Shown: positions 44,374 to 54,488, counted from the stretch's first letter. The stretch is DNA of 64,000 nt from Providencia sp. (GCF_003533305.1 NZ_DOEH01000031.1:1-64000); one strand, 5' to 3'. Translations and numbers: made by a program. Notes: generated by a model not told the origin, from the letters alone.

Positions 44374-46386
44374 TTACCATTGGAAGCTGACAAGCAGTTT
44401 GGCATTACGTCCATCTTGTGGAATGCCTTGCGATGAATAATATTCTTTGTCAAAGGCATTGCCTAAGACGACACTAGTACCTAAACCTTTGAGTTGGCCT
44501 TCACCCTGATAGCTGACATAAAAATCATGTACCGCATAACCGGCTTGTTGTTGCACATTAGCCGCAGTATTGAAGTCAGTGTGACGTGTAAATTCGCCTA
44601 ACCAACCCACTGCAAAACCACTATCGTCAATAGGAACTGCGATATTACTGGTGACTGAATCGGGTTTGATCGAGGTTATAGATTTGCCATTGGCTTCATT
44701 TTTACCTTCGGTATGGTTATAGGCTAAATTCCAGCTGAAATAGTCGGTTTTATAGTCCATAGAGGCATCCCAACCCTTAATTTTTACACGTTTGACATTA
44801 ACTGATGTAGTATAGTTATTACTAAAGTCAACTTTATCGGAATTAACATGTGTATCGATATAGTCTTTAGCTTTGGTATCAAAATAACTCGCTTTGAATT
44901 GCAAATTATCGCGTTCCATCATCAAATCATCGAAACGTAGCCCAAAACCATATTCAGCCGTGCTGGTAGATTCAGGTTTTAAGTTTGGATTTGGACGCCA
45001 TCTATTGATGATAGGGCCGCCTTGGAAGTGAATTTCGTCGTTATACATTTCCATCATAGTGGGAGCACGGAACGCTTCTGAATATGAAGCAAATAGCATT
45101 GACCATTCAGTCGGCGTAATACTTACCGCACCTTTAGAAGACCAGTTACCTTTTTTAACATCATCATGACCTTTTGCTGTGGCTTTGTAATGGTCATAAC
45201 GTGTACCTAAAATAAATGAAATTGGTAAGTCTTTTAAGGTGATTTCATCTTGTAAGAAGCCTGAAGCAAAGGTGATATCGGCATCAGGGAATTGTGTTGC
45301 TGACGCGTAAGGCGTTTGTTTTTGTTTATAAGCTTCACTACCATAAGTTAAATTATGTGCGGCAACAGGTAAGTCATAAAAATTGGAACGGTTATCTAAT
45401 TTCAATCCGTAAGTTTTTTGAGTTCTACCTTCGTAATTGGTACCGACACCTTTTGCTGTGATATTAATATCTGAATAATAAGGCGTGATCTTAAGATTAA
45501 GTAGGTCTTGTGATTCAGGATTCAGTTGATAAGTAGCTTGTGCATCACGTTGGCGAGTGGTGCGATTGACTTTTAAATTACTTTTGCTGGTGCTAATTTC
45601 TTGTGGATTCTTAGGCTCATAAGCGTCGTTATCATAATAACGCATCTGACCTGACAGTTTTTGTGCGTCATCTAACTGCCAAGTTCCTTTTGCCAGTAAG
45701 TTTGCGATAGTCTCTTTGTTATCCATATCATCGCCATTACTTAGGCGAGTATCTCCCACTTGCTTAGTCACAAAACTGAATAATCCATCAAGATTATCGG
45801 TACGACCAAAAGCCGTGCCACCAAATCCAAAACTGTGGTCGCCTGTTGCTCCTAAGCCAAATACCCTAGCACCGCTGTTTTGTCCTTCACGCAGTAAATC
45901 TTTAGCATCGACGGTTTCCCATGCAATTACACCGCCCATCGCGCCACTACCGTATAATAGTCCTGAAGGGCCACGAATAATCTCTACTTGCTTGATTAGG
46001 GCAGGGTCAACAAAAGTACCATTCATATGGCCAGTATCAGTGCCTTGGCGAACACCATCAACTAAAGTCAAAATTCCGCGTCTATCAAAACCGCGCATAT
46101 AAATATCTTGCCCATTCGCACGGCTGGTACCTGTCACTCCAATTCCGGGCACTTTACGCAAGATATCATTCACCGTGCTCGCGGTTTGTGTTTCAGGAGA
46201 ATTATTTTTGATTACTGTCACCATCATGGGTGCGTCAAAGCTATCTCTTTCATTTCCTGTTGCATAAACAGTCATCACTTCATGACTATTTTTTGCTGTA
46301 GCTGGTACCGCTGTTTCTGCATGAGCACTGGCTATAATTGAAACAATCGCACTGGTTAAAACTGACACACGTAATACATGAGACAT
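44374..46386 (-). CDS. hmuR: TonB-dependent heme receptor
   Basis: A 670-residue outer-membrane receptor with a signal peptide (to about SAHA), TonB-box/plug region (MTVYATGNERDSFDAPMMVTVI, VNDILRKVPGIGVTG) and a 22-strand barrel ending in aromatic VSFQW. The heme-receptor motifs FRAP (SEAFRAPTMMEM) and NPNL (RPNPNLKPE) are present with an intervening His (DEIHFQGG). ATG 46386 with GGAG 10 bp upstream is preferred to a TTG six codons before it. It moves heme across the outer membrane using TonB energy. Confidence 0.94.
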   Translation of the reverse strand: MSHVLRVSVLTSAIVSIIASAHAETAVPATAKNSHEVMTVYATGNERDSFDAPMMVTVIKNNSPETQTASTVNDILRKVPGIGVTGTSRANGQDIYMRGFDRRGILTLVDGVRQGTDTGHMNGTFVDPALIKQVEIIRGPSGLLYGSGAMGGVIAWETVDAKDLLREGQNSGARVFGLGATGDHSFGFGGTAFGRTDNLDGLFSFVTKQVGDTRLSNGDDMDNKETIANLLAKGTWQLDDAQKLSGQMRYYDNDAYEPKNPQEISTSKSNLKVNRTTRQRDAQATYQLNPESQDLLNLKITPYYSDINITAKGVGTNYEGRTQKTYGLKLDNRSNFYDLPVAAHNLTYGSEAYKQKQTPYASATQFPDADITFASGFLQDEITLKDLPISFILGTRYDHYKATAKGHDDVKKGNWSSKGAVSITPTEWSMLFASYSEAFRAPTMMEMYNDEIHFQGGPIINRWRPNPNLKPESTSTAEYGFGLRFDDLMMERDNLQFKASYFDTKAKDYIDTHVNSDKVDFSNNYTTSVNVKRVKIKGWDASMDYKTDYFSWNLAYNHTEGKNEANGKSITSIKPDSVTSNIAVPIDDSGFAVGWLGEFTRHTDFNTAANVQQQAGYAVHDFYVSYQGEGQLKGLGTSVVLGNAFDKEYYSSQGIPQDGRNAKLLVSFQW

Positions 46387-46482
46387 AATAGTGATACTCC
46401 GCAAAAGTTTATTGATTCATTTTATCGGGGCACTATTAATTGCCATCACCGACATACAAAATGAATTGATGATATTTTTGTT

Positions 46483-46743
46483 TTAGTTATGAATTAGTTG
46501 TCGTTGATAACTCACATTAAAATAGAGAACTAACTTGTTATTTAAACAACAAGTGAGATGAGTTTTTTCGGCTAAAAGGCGCGTGGCTTGAGTTTGGTTA
46601 GGCGGTTGTTTTTGTTGGTGTTGTGTGACCCTATAGGCAATGTGATAATTTGCCCAATCATGGCTTAATGCGATGAGGGATTTGACAAGATGATATCGAT
46701 TGGCAGGTAATATCCCAAAAGCTGACACCAGTTTAAACACCAT
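46483..46743 (-). CDS. Unrecognised small protein in the heme operon
   Basis: An 86-residue protein between hemP and hmuR. I do not recognise a family. It has a hydrophobic start (MVFKLVSAFGILPANRYHLV), several His and Tyr residues, and a CC pair (HLTCCLNN). AAGGAAAGG lies ahead of the ATG on the minus strand, which supports translation. Its position behind the Fur box suggests iron-regulated co-expression, and a heme-related role is only inferred. Confidence 0.5.
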   Translation of the reverse strand: MVFKLVSAFGILPANRYHLVKSLIALSHDWANYHIAYRVTQHQQKQPPNQTQATRLLAEKTHLTCCLNNKLVLYFNVSYQRQLIHN

Positions 46744-46840
46744 AAGAAACCCTTTCCTTATGTACTCGATTAAGCTGGCTGCCTGGATATACGACCTAGG
46801 TGGCTTGCGGAATATATTGTATATTTATTAACTTAATACA

Positions 46841-47014
46841 TTACTTGGTTAAAATTAATTTACCGGTACGTGTTTGTCTTAATTGATAAATTTCACCACG
46901 ATGCTGTATTTCAACTTTACCTGTCGGACCCAATAGCTGTTGGCTTTCTATCACGTCAGTTTTTATCGGTTGCTTGATTATTTCGATGCTATCTGCAACA
47001 AGTGGCTTGGTCAT
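46841..47014 (-). CDS. hemP: Hemin uptake protein HemP
   Basis: A 57-residue protein that ends [24 protein letters not shown], the conserved HemP core (GxVxIxHxGxxYxLRxTRxGKLILTK). The start ATG 47014 gives the normal small size; a longer reading adds a hydrophobic stretch that covers the Fur box and is unlikely. HemP is thought to help expression or activity of heme receptors. It is the first gene of the operon. Confidence 0.9.
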   Translation of the reverse strand: MTKPLVADSIEIIKQPIKTDVIESQQLLGPTGKVEIQHRGEIYQLRQTRTGKLILTK

Positions 47015-47050
47015 GTTATTTACCACATTAAATTTGTTGATAATAAAAAT

Positions 47051-47069
47051 GATACTGATAATCATTATC
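47051..47069. promoter_or_regulatory. Fur box of the heme operon
   Basis: GATACTGATAATCATTATC matches 18 of 19 bases of the Fur consensus. It lies 37 bp upstream of hemP. A further ATCATTATCGAT stretch downstream could extend Fur binding. Confidence 0.92.
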
Positions 47070-47333
47070 TTTAAAATCATTATCGATATCAAGCATTTTT
47101 CACATTGAAATAACAAAAGGTCTACATGTTAAAGGAATAACATATACTTAAAGAAGTACAATCGAACAGGTGGCCGTTGTAGGGCTGAAGCTAAATAAAT
47201 AATTAATTTGCTTGATTGAAAATATCTGGTGTAAAACGATTTAAGCTTTTAGAATTTAGGTTAGTTAATAGTACAGGTGTATTTATACTATGATTAGCGT
47301 TGTTATTCATTCATTGAGTAAGGGTGTAAATAT

Positions 47334-47915
47334 ATGAACAAAGCACTTATATTTTTAGGTTTATTTATCATGGGATTCAGTCAGATAGCGTTTTCAACGC
47401 AAACTATTATTTTTGTAAGACATGGTGAAAAACCCAATAATGATAGCGGACAATTAACTTGTAAAGGCTTAAACCGTGCTCTAGCTTTGCCTAGCGTACT
47501 GATTAGCCAATTTGGTCAGCCAGATGCATTATTTGCTTCGGCACCTAAACAAAGTAAGTTAGGCAGTTCATTACGTGCAGTTCAAACGATCACCCCGACA
47601 GCGATTAAAGTTTCACTACCTATTCACCTTAATTTTCATGCAAAAGAGACAAAAGAATTACGCAAAGAATTGTTAAGCCAACAGTATGAAAATTCAGTTA
47701 TTTTTATTGCTTGGGAGCATGACAATTTGGTCAAAGCTGCAAAAGATATTATGAAACATGAAGGTGGTGATGCTGATTTGGTCCCTAAATGGCCAGGTAG
47801 TGATTTTGACAGTATCTATATTCTTCGAATTAACCGAGATAACGGTACTAAAACAATTACTTTCGAACATAAACAGCAAGGCTTAAATAACGTTTCTGAT
47901 AAATGCCCTGATTAA
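47334..47915 (+). CDS. Exported histidine phosphatase family protein
   Basis: A 193-residue precursor. The signal peptide ends near AFS. The phosphatase core begins TIIFVRHGEKPNND, with the catalytic RHG motif, and the second active-site His is in WEHDNLVKAAKDIM. Arg in SLRAVQTITPTAI and the C-terminal GSDFDSIYILRI fit the histidine-acid-phosphatase/phosphoglycerate-mutase-like fold. It is probably periplasmic and dephosphorylates an unknown small molecule or sugar. It is a single gene with the heme operon divergent. Confidence 0.83.
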   Translation: MNKALIFLGLFIMGFSQIAFSTQTIIFVRHGEKPNNDSGQLTCKGLNRALALPSVLISQFGQPDALFASAPKQSKLGSSLRAVQTITPTAIKVSLPIHLNFHAKETKELRKELLSQQYENSVIFIAWEHDNLVKAAKDIMKHEGGDADLVPKWPGSDFDSIYILRINRDNGTKTITFEHKQQGLNNVSDKCPD

Positions 47916-48022
47916 TTATTTGTATTTTATGACGATAAAAGTGTTGAGATAAACTCTGGTTGCTAACGCTTTTTTTATCCACCTTAAGTTCATAATTTAA
48001 CGTATTAATCATGATGAAAAAA

Positions 48023-48068
48023 GGCTTCATTCTTATTAGGTACGAATTAACCTAATAGGTTTGAAGCC
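48023..48068 (-). terminator. Terminator after the Dcu transporter gene
   Basis: GGCTTCA / TGAAGCC outer stem with an inner TATTAGG / CCTAATA stem. On the minus strand it is followed by TTTTTT. Confidence 0.85.
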
Positions 48069-48132
48069 AAATAATTCAATTTTCTAGTTTCATTTTTCGA
48101 GAAATAAAATCTGTTATACAAATATTAGTTGA

Positions 48133-49434
48133 TTACACAATCATTGGCGCGATGATAAAACCAAAAGCCACACCAGCGATAATCCCACCGAGCCCAGGTA
48201 ACATAAACGGATGATTTAAAATATATTTACCCACTCTAGTTGATCCCGTTGAGTCAAATTCTATGGCTGCTAAGGAGGTTGGGTAGGTCGGTAGTACAAA
48301 GACCCCCGTTACCGCGACAAATGAGGCTAAAATTGCCCATGTCGGTACGTCTAATGCAATTGCTAGTGGAATAATTAAAGGTGTTGTTGCGCCTTGTGAA
48401 TATAATAATGCACAGGTACAAAATAAAACTAATGCAAGCAGTATTGGGTAGGCTGCGAGTACATCTCCCGCAATTTCTTTGATTTGTTCCATATGTGCAT
48501 CAACAAAGGTCGTTCCCAATGTCACAATACCGAGTATGACCGCTAACGAACTCATACCTGAGCGAAAGGTTGGCGCGAGTACGATGGAATTAGGTGAAGT
48601 CTTACAAAATATCACCATCAAACACGCAGCACTCAACATACAAATAATGATGATATCGCGTGTTCCCATCGGTTTACCGATATCGAAACCTGGACGTAGC
48701 TGAGGAAATGCGGCCAAGATGACAATGGCGACGGTGGCTAATAAGAATAGAACAACTGAGAATTTTTCTTTTGTTGTACTGTCACCTTTTTTCTCTTCAT
48801 ATTTATGGACTAAGCCCTTTTGTAGACGTTCTAAATAAACCTGGTCATCTTCAAGTTCACAACCCTGACGCGATGCAATAAAAGCCGCTACCATTGCCGC
48901 GACAAAAGAAGCGGGCAGACAAACCGACATCACCACAATAAAAGTGACACCATTTCCTTCCATTATAGTTAACATGGCCGCCATTGCTGCACTAATAGGA
49001 GAGCCTGATATTGCAATCTGAGAGGCAACGACGGAGCCTGCTAGTGTCCTTGAAGGGCGAACGCCTGAGTCTTTTGCAATTTCAGCAATGACAGGAAGCA
49101 TGGAAAATACAATGAAACCAGTCCCTGCCATAATTGTCATTACCCAAGTTGTAATGGGCGCAATGATATTAATATATTTTGGATTTTTTCGCATAAAGGT
49201 ACCGGCAGCACGAACTAAAAAATCCATACCTCCCGCAGCTTGAAGCGCAGAGGCTGCCACAACCACGGTCATAATAATTAAAATAACATCAACGGGTGGT
49301 GAACCGATAGGTAAGCCAAATCCAATGGTTAATACTGCTAATCCTAATCCACCACATAAACCAATACCTATTCCCCCCATTCTAATACCGAAGAAAATAG
49401 CACCTAATACAACAATGACCTCTAGCCAAACCAT
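48133..49434 (-). CDS. Anaerobic C4-dicarboxylate transporter (DcuA/DcuB family)
   Basis: A 433-residue transporter with about ten to twelve helices. GGIGIGLCGGLGLAVL, PPVDVILIIMTVVVAASALQAAGG, RKNPKYINIIAPITTWVMTIMAGTG and FVLPTYPTSLAAIEFDSTGSTRVGKYILNHPFMLPG are Dcu signatures. It exchanges or imports C4-dicarboxylates such as aspartate, fumarate or succinate. ATG 49434 with GGAG upstream is used; an earlier ATG has none. It lies downstream of a racemase gene, so aspartate or another amino acid is the likely cargo. It could not be assigned to DcuA or DcuB. Confidence 0.9.
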   Translation of the reverse strand: MVWLEVIVVLGAIFFGIRMGGIGIGLCGGLGLAVLTIGFGLPIGSPPVDVILIIMTVVVAASALQAAGGMDFLVRAAGTFMRKNPKYINIIAPITTWVMTIMAGTGFIVFSMLPVIAEIAKDSGVRPSRTLAGSVVASQIAISGSPISAAMAAMLTIMEGNGVTFIVVMSVCLPASFVAAMVAAFIASRQGCELEDDQVYLERLQKGLVHKYEEKKGDSTTKEKFSVVLFLLATVAIVILAAFPQLRPGFDIGKPMGTRDIIIICMLSAACLMVIFCKTSPNSIVLAPTFRSGMSSLAVILGIVTLGTTFVDAHMEQIKEIAGDVLAAYPILLALVLFCTCALLYSQGATTPLIIPLAIALDVPTWAILASFVAVTGVFVLPTYPTSLAAIEFDSTGSTRVGKYILNHPFMLPGLGGIIAGVAFGFIIAPMIV

Positions 49435-49519
49435 AATCGTCTCCAATAGACAATATATTGTCATTAGTAATTGAAAAATTTAGTTGTTATAATTTGATAC
49501 TACACATGAGTATTTATTG

Positions 49520-50245
49520 TTAATTCTTATTTGTTTTTAAATTTATTTTTCCGACTCTGTTTTCATACCATTCAATTCCAGCGCGTACTAATGAACCGGT
49601 AGAGTCTATATATTTGTCAGGACTATTTTTAACTTCATTAGCAAGAATGACCGGTACTTCAGTGCATCCTAATACTATTATTTCTGCCCCTTGGGAAAAT
49701 AATAAACTGGCTTGTTCTTTCATTAAGGATTCTGCAAGGTTGAAATCTCCAGATTTTAATAAATAAATGCTTTTCATTACTTTTTTTTGATTTTCAACAT
49801 CTGGTGTAATGCAATTAAGTCCTTTGTCTTCAATGTTTTTTTGATATAAATTCATGTATAGCGTTGCGTTGGTTGCTAATAAACCAATTGATTTTTTTTT
49901 TGTTAAAAGCACTTCTTTCATGGTTGTTTCAATGATGTTTAGCATTTCTACATGACATGATTTCTTTAACTCTGAAAACCAAAAATGTGCTGTATTACAA
50001 GGTATTATAATACATTCCGCACCTGCACCTTCGAGCCTTTTAAGATAGTCGGTCATAGCCGGTAACGGAGATATACCGTGATTTAAAAGAGCCTCTGTCC
50101 TATCTGGAATATCGGGAATAGAAGATATAATTAATGGGATATGTTCCTGATCATTATTTGCAGTAGTGAATGTTACAAATTTATTAAATAAATCTACAGT
50201 TGCAGCTGGACCCATTCCACCGAGTACGCCAATTAATCCTTTCAC
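49520..50245 (-). CDS. Aspartate/glutamate racemase family protein
   Basis: A 241-residue PLP-independent racemase. The two catalytic cysteines are in IIPCNTAHFW (about C83) and VLGCTEVPV (about C195). It opens with IGVLGGMGPAATVDLFNK, as in YgeA-type broad amino-acid racemases. It would interconvert L- and D-aspartate or a related amino acid. The start is GTG 50245 with AGGAG 8 bp upstream. It is the first gene of the racemase-Dcu pair, divergent from a HypT-like regulator. Confidence 0.87.
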   Translation of the reverse strand: MKGLIGVLGGMGPAATVDLFNKFVTFTTANNDQEHIPLIISSIPDIPDRTEALLNHGISPLPAMTDYLKRLEGAGAECIIIPCNTAHFWFSELKKSCHVEMLNIIETTMKEVLLTKKKSIGLLATNATLYMNLYQKNIEDKGLNCITPDVENQKKVMKSIYLLKSGDFNLAESLMKEQASLLFSQGAEIIVLGCTEVPVILANEVKNSPDKYIDSTGSLVRAGIEWYENRVGKINLKTNKN

Positions 50246-50706
50246 TATAATTACTCCTGAATATTTAATATCTCAGCAAGATCAATTTAAAATAAATATA
50301 ATAGACTGACTATTTCATTTAACATGAGGTTGCAAATGTGATTAATTAAAAATTTAACGATTTTATTTAATCTGGAATTAATTTCTATCAGTGTTTATAG
50401 GGTAAGAGAAATGCAAATATGTATGGCATCATGCAAAATGTGCATTAAATAAATTCAGATAGTCTATATTTTATTGGAAATATTTAGTGAGCGACTATTT
50501 GTCCTAGTGTTGAAGGCAGTATGAGGAATATAAGCAATATAAATTGATTTTAAGTAATGTTTAAATTAGTAGGGTTATGCATAATACAAATAATGAAGAT
50601 ACAAATATTACCGAATAATGTAACTAATAATTAACTTTAATTATCAATGAAATTAAAGTAATTAATTAAACATCATTGCCGTAAAGTGTGATTAGGGTCA
50701 AATAAT
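50246..50706. promoter_or_regulatory. Shared divergent promoter region (racemase / LysR)
   Basis: 461 bp of AT-rich DNA between divergent genes, presumably holding both promoters and LysR binding sites. I saw no clear inverted repeat of T-N11-A type that stands out from the AT background. Confidence 0.45.
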
Positions 50707-51615
50707 ATGAAAAATATAGAAACGAAATGGCTATATGACTTTTTAACTTTAGAGTCTTGTCGTCATTTTTCTCACGCAGCAGAACAGCGCAATATTTCTC
50801 AACCTGCATTTAGCCGCCGAATAAAAGCACTGGAAGAAGCTATAGGTGTTGAGTTATTTGATAGAACAACATTACCGTTACAGCTTTCAGAAGAAGGTAA
50901 GGTTTTTCATTCTCAAGCTCGGAGTCTTTTACAGCAACTCGAATGCAATCTTAATGAGCTTTCAGGGCGTAATGTACTTAGTATTCCCAATATAAAAATT
51001 GCGGCGGCGCATTCATTATCACTCACTATGTTACCTAAGTTAGTTCATTCACTATCAAGTTATGGTGGCGAATTTGTTTATCATGTTGAAGCGATTGATG
51101 TTGTTCAAGTGGTCAATACCTTACGGGAAGGGAAAAGTGATTTTATTATCTCTTTTTATGATGAAGATCTTATGCAACCCCCCTTTAGTTGTTTAAATGT
51201 ATTTGAGTCTGAGCTTTACCCTATTTGTGCCACAAATGAATTTGGAGCACCATTATTCGATATTTATCAACCACAGGTGCCGTTACTCAATTATACGAGT
51301 GCATCGTATATGGGGAGGTTAGTTAATCGCCGATTAAGTGAATCGGGGACGATTAGTTCTAAAACATTATTTATGTCCTCGATGAGTGAGCTATTGAAAA
51401 ATATGGCGTTAGATGGACATGGTATCGCTTGGTTACCTATTTATTCTGTTGTTGATGAACTGAAAGAAAAAAAATTAGTCTGCCTTGATACGCCAGAGCT
51501 AACTATTCCTATTCAGGCATATATTTATCGAATGGATACGAGATTAAATAAAACCGCAGAAGATTTTTGGCGAATTTTAAAAAAGAATATTCCTGATGAT
51601 TTAAAAGATCTTTAA
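50707..51615 (+). CDS. hypT: HypT-like LysR-family regulator
   Basis: A 302-residue LysR protein. NIETKWLYDFLTLESCRHFSHAAEQRNISQPAFSRRIKALEEAIGVELFDR is nearly the HypT (YjiE) N-terminus, and FMSSMSELLKNMALDGHGIAWLP with IPIQAYIYRMDTR continues the match. HypT senses hypochlorite by methionine oxidation; the Met in SSMSEL is retained. In E. coli it lies by iadA and yjiHG; here it is divergent from a racemase/Dcu pair, which it may also regulate. The identity is a close family match, not proven orthology. Confidence 0.8.
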   Translation: MKNIETKWLYDFLTLESCRHFSHAAEQRNISQPAFSRRIKALEEAIGVELFDRTTLPLQLSEEGKVFHSQARSLLQQLECNLNELSGRNVLSIPNIKIAAAHSLSLTMLPKLVHSLSSYGGEFVYHVEAIDVVQVVNTLREGKSDFIISFYDEDLMQPPFSCLNVFESELYPICATNEFGAPLFDIYQPQVPLLNYTSASYMGRLVNRRLSESGTISSKTLFMSSMSELLKNMALDGHGIAWLPIYSVVDELKEKKLVCLDTPELTIPIQAYIYRMDTRLNKTAEDFWRILKKNIPDDLKDL

Positions 51616-51826
51616 AGAAAGTAAATTTTTCATTCATCGCTAAGGTAATAGGTTATTGTGTGAAGTATTTAAATGAGTGATGGCATATGGCTATTAGATA
51701 TTCATGACTAGCTAAACAATAAATTATTGATGATGAGAACTGGTACTTAATGATATCAAAAAACTGGTTCTTGAGTGTTATCAACATTTCACTAGAATTG
51801 TGATAATCCATTAAAAAGAGGTTTTT

Positions 51827-52540
51827 ATGTACACACAGAATGAATTTGGACAGCCAATAGGTCATTTAGTTAAAAATTGGTCTCCTCGTCCACAGCCATC
51901 TGACGTTGTGTTGGAAGGCAAATATTGTATGGTTGAGCCTCTAAATTTGGATCATGCTGAAAGCTTATATAATTCATTTTTAAAATCGCCTGATGGTAGA
52001 AGTTGGACATGGTTGTTTGATGAAGCGCCTAAAAATTTTGCTGAATATTTTTCGTGGGTTGAAAATAAATGTCAGAAAAATGATCCATTTTTCTTTACCA
52101 TTTTAGATAAAAACACACAGGCAGCCATAGGTGTATTTGCTCTTATGCGAATAGATGCAAATAATGGCGTCATTGAAGTTGGACATGTTCACTTTTCGCC
52201 TCTACTAAGTGGCACGATTATGTCAACTGAAGCGCATTGGCTTTTGATGAAATATGTTTTTGAAGAGCTAAAATATAGACGTTATGAGTGGAAGTGTAAT
52301 AGCTTAAATGAGCCTTCCCGCCGTGCTGCTAAACGCCTTGGATTTCAATATGAAGGTACATTTAGAAATGCACTTGTTGCTAAGGGGCGAAACCGTGATA
52401 CAGATTGGTTTTCAATTATTGATACTGAATGGGATATCGTCAATAAAACTATGCAACAATGGTTATCACCATTAAATTTTACAGACACTGGAAGGCAAAT
52501 AAAAACACTTGTAGAAATTCGAGAAAATATATTGCGTTAA
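51827..52540 (+). CDS. GNAT-family N-acetyltransferase (RimJ/RimL type)
   Basis: A 237-residue acetyltransferase. After an N-terminal arm (GQPIGHLVKNWSPRPQPSDVVLEG) the GNAT core runs from YCMVEPLNLDHAESLY through VIEVGHVHFSPLLSGTIMSTEAHWLLMKYVFEELKYRRYEWKCNSLNEPSRRAAKRLGFQYEGTFR, the acetyl-CoA binding region. Similar proteins modify the N-terminus of proteins or small amines. AGAGG precedes ATG 51827. The C-terminal 40 residues are extra. It is a single gene ended by a hairpin at 52598. Confidence 0.85.
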   Translation: MYTQNEFGQPIGHLVKNWSPRPQPSDVVLEGKYCMVEPLNLDHAESLYNSFLKSPDGRSWTWLFDEAPKNFAEYFSWVENKCQKNDPFFFTILDKNTQAAIGVFALMRIDANNGVIEVGHVHFSPLLSGTIMSTEAHWLLMKYVFEELKYRRYEWKCNSLNEPSRRAAKRLGFQYEGTFRNALVAKGRNRDTDWFSIIDTEWDIVNKTMQQWLSPLNFTDTGRQIKTLVEIRENILR

Positions 52541-52597
52541 CATATAGACGGAATTTAGATAACTTTCAAAAAAGCAAAGATAAATTTTAAAACGGGC

Positions 52598-52618
52598 TGA
52601 CGGAGCTTTCATCCGTCA
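52598..52618 (+). terminator. Hairpin after the acetyltransferase gene
   Basis: TGACGGA / TCCGTCA with a 7-nt loop. The following T run is poor, so it is a weak terminator candidate. Confidence 0.5.
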
Positions 52619-52738
52619 CCGGATTAAATTATTTAACTACTTAACCTATATAGATTATTTTAAAATTTCCAGTTTTCAGTTAAGTTCTTTAGTTATTTTA
52701 TCATTCGATAAAATAAGGGTAATTCATTTTAGAAGTCA

Positions 52739-53710
52739 TTATTTATTTTTTTTCATCATTAATTTAATGCAATAACTACATATAATTGCAAATATCCCTC
52801 CAATAAGCGTTTCCATGACTCTCTCAGGTAAAAGGTGATAATCTACATTATTAAAGAAAATGGACATTTCTATTAAGGATAATACAAGTCCTGTAAGACA
52901 AAACGTACCAAATACATTATTTTTTTTTGTATTACTAATAGGGATCAAGAAAGCAAAAATGAGTATGAGTGCAAAGCCAATATACGGCATAAATTCTACG
53001 AGGTTAAAGGAAAAATAGAGTAGAAAAACAACGACTAGTGTACCAATAACACGGTCTCTAGTTAGCTTAATGATATTGGTTAACTTAGGATTTAAAACAA
53101 AAATATACGTTAATGGAGCCCAGAAAAAATGGTCAAGATTAATAGCTCTAGAGGTTAAAACACATAAAAGTAACCCTAAAGAATAGATAAATGACTGAAA
53201 TAATTGATTATAAGATAACTTATCTCTCTTTAGTGTGATGTATTTCTTTATTTGAAATAGCGTGATTTCTTCGCGTTTACTCATGGCGTAGCAAAATGCA
53301 AGCGTTATAATTGTTCCTATTAGTAGACCTATTACAAGGCCATCAAAACTAGATTCATTAAGTGTTGCGCCTATGATGTAGAAAATCATAAAGTACTTAA
53401 TTGACATATCTAATGATGAATCAATATTGTAAAACTGGTAGTAAACAAAAGGCGATATGAAGAGGACGATAAAAAATAGAGAGTCAAAACCGAAAAGGTA
53501 GCCTAACGCGGAACCCAAAAAAACCAATAAGGAACACAATAGCGAATAGATGATATTTTTATATTGATTGGCTTTATTGAATATTGTGTAGCCATGCAGA
53601 GTTGATAGTGAGCTCCAGAGTGTTGCATCAATGCCTGCTGCATAGTAGGTAATGATAAAACTTATGACGAGACATAATGTTAAATAAAAGCTTTCTGCGA
53701 CTTTCGCCAT
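52739..53710 (-). CDS. FUSC-family inner membrane protein
   Basis: A 323-residue protein with about ten hydrophobic helices. Two duplicated halves each end in an Arg-rich turn before a helix (TRDRVIGTLVVVFLL and PERVMETLIGGIFAI), the FUSC/aromatic-acid-exporter (AaeB/YccS) signature. Members are proton-motive exporters of aromatic acids or have unknown roles; it is shorter than YccS, lacking a cytosolic domain. AGGTG precedes the ATG. It is a single gene at the left edge of an accessory region. Confidence 0.78.
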   Translation of the reverse strand: MAKVAESFYLTLCLVISFIITYYAAGIDATLWSSLSTLHGYTIFNKANQYKNIIYSLLCSLLVFLGSALGYLFGFDSLFFIVLFISPFVYYQFYNIDSSLDMSIKYFMIFYIIGATLNESSFDGLVIGLLIGTIITLAFCYAMSKREEITLFQIKKYITLKRDKLSYNQLFQSFIYSLGLLLCVLTSRAINLDHFFWAPLTYIFVLNPKLTNIIKLTRDRVIGTLVVVFLLYFSFNLVEFMPYIGFALILIFAFLIPISNTKKNNVFGTFCLTGLVLSLIEMSIFFNNVDYHLLPERVMETLIGGIFAIICSYCIKLMMKKNK

Positions 53711-54093
53711 GAATTCACCTAGTTGGATGAGAAGTAAGCATGTGCTAATTCGTTAGCTATTATGATTAAAATGTGTGCTTAAGTCATTTGTATCATATTT
53801 AATATTTATTCGATTATAGATATTAATAATAGTTGTTTTCTTCATTGTAACCTTTGCATCATTTTAGTAAAAGAGCCACTTCCAAAATCATTCCAAATCA
53901 GAATACTTAAAAAAATTCACTAAAGTCAAAAAGGGTGTAGATCCACTTATTGAAGTGGTGTCGATAATAACACCTAATCTACTATTTAATACATTATCAG
54001 TGATTTATATCAAATATTACAAGTAGTCGACATGAATTTAACTTAGTTCAAGGTTTTCACTTGTCGCGCAAGCAATACGGGAAGTTGAGGCTG

Positions 54094-54189
54094 CTAAAAG
54101 CGTACTTTAATATAAAGTACTGCTATATAAACCAAATACCCTGCAATATCTATCGCAAATACAGATATCAACGTAAATAGACTTTTCAT
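54094..54189 (-). CDS. Possible 31-residue small membrane protein
   Basis: The peptide begins MKSLFTLISVFAIDIAGYLV and ends YIKVRF; it would be one membrane-spanning helix. There is no strong ribosome site. It may be a real small membrane protein, as common in enterics, or the tail of a deleted gene. Confidence 0.3.
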   Translation of the reverse strand: MKSLFTLISVFAIDIAGYLVYIAVLYIKVRF

Positions 54190-54488
54190 ATGCGCCAAAA
54201 AAGTTGTGATTATGCATCAATAGACATTTAGATTATAAAAAGGTTCTTAGAGTAGAATGGTAGTTCGGGAAATGGAACAATAAACCTTTGATTAAAGGCT
54301 TTTTAATAAAAACTATAGTTATATAAAAATACCATAATAAAAATAATTAGAGGAGTGAAAAAGGAAGCGAAGAATGAATTAAAATATCCAGACATAGACG
54401 TATCACCTTTATATTTATGGTCCAATAAAAATTGCTGAGGTGAATGAGCATCTACCATTTAAATTTCTAGTAGAAACTGTTTTAAAAT

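Noticed and set aside
47017..47116. N-terminal extension of HemP
   Set aside because: It would span the Fur box and promoter; ATG 47014 gives the normal HemP length.
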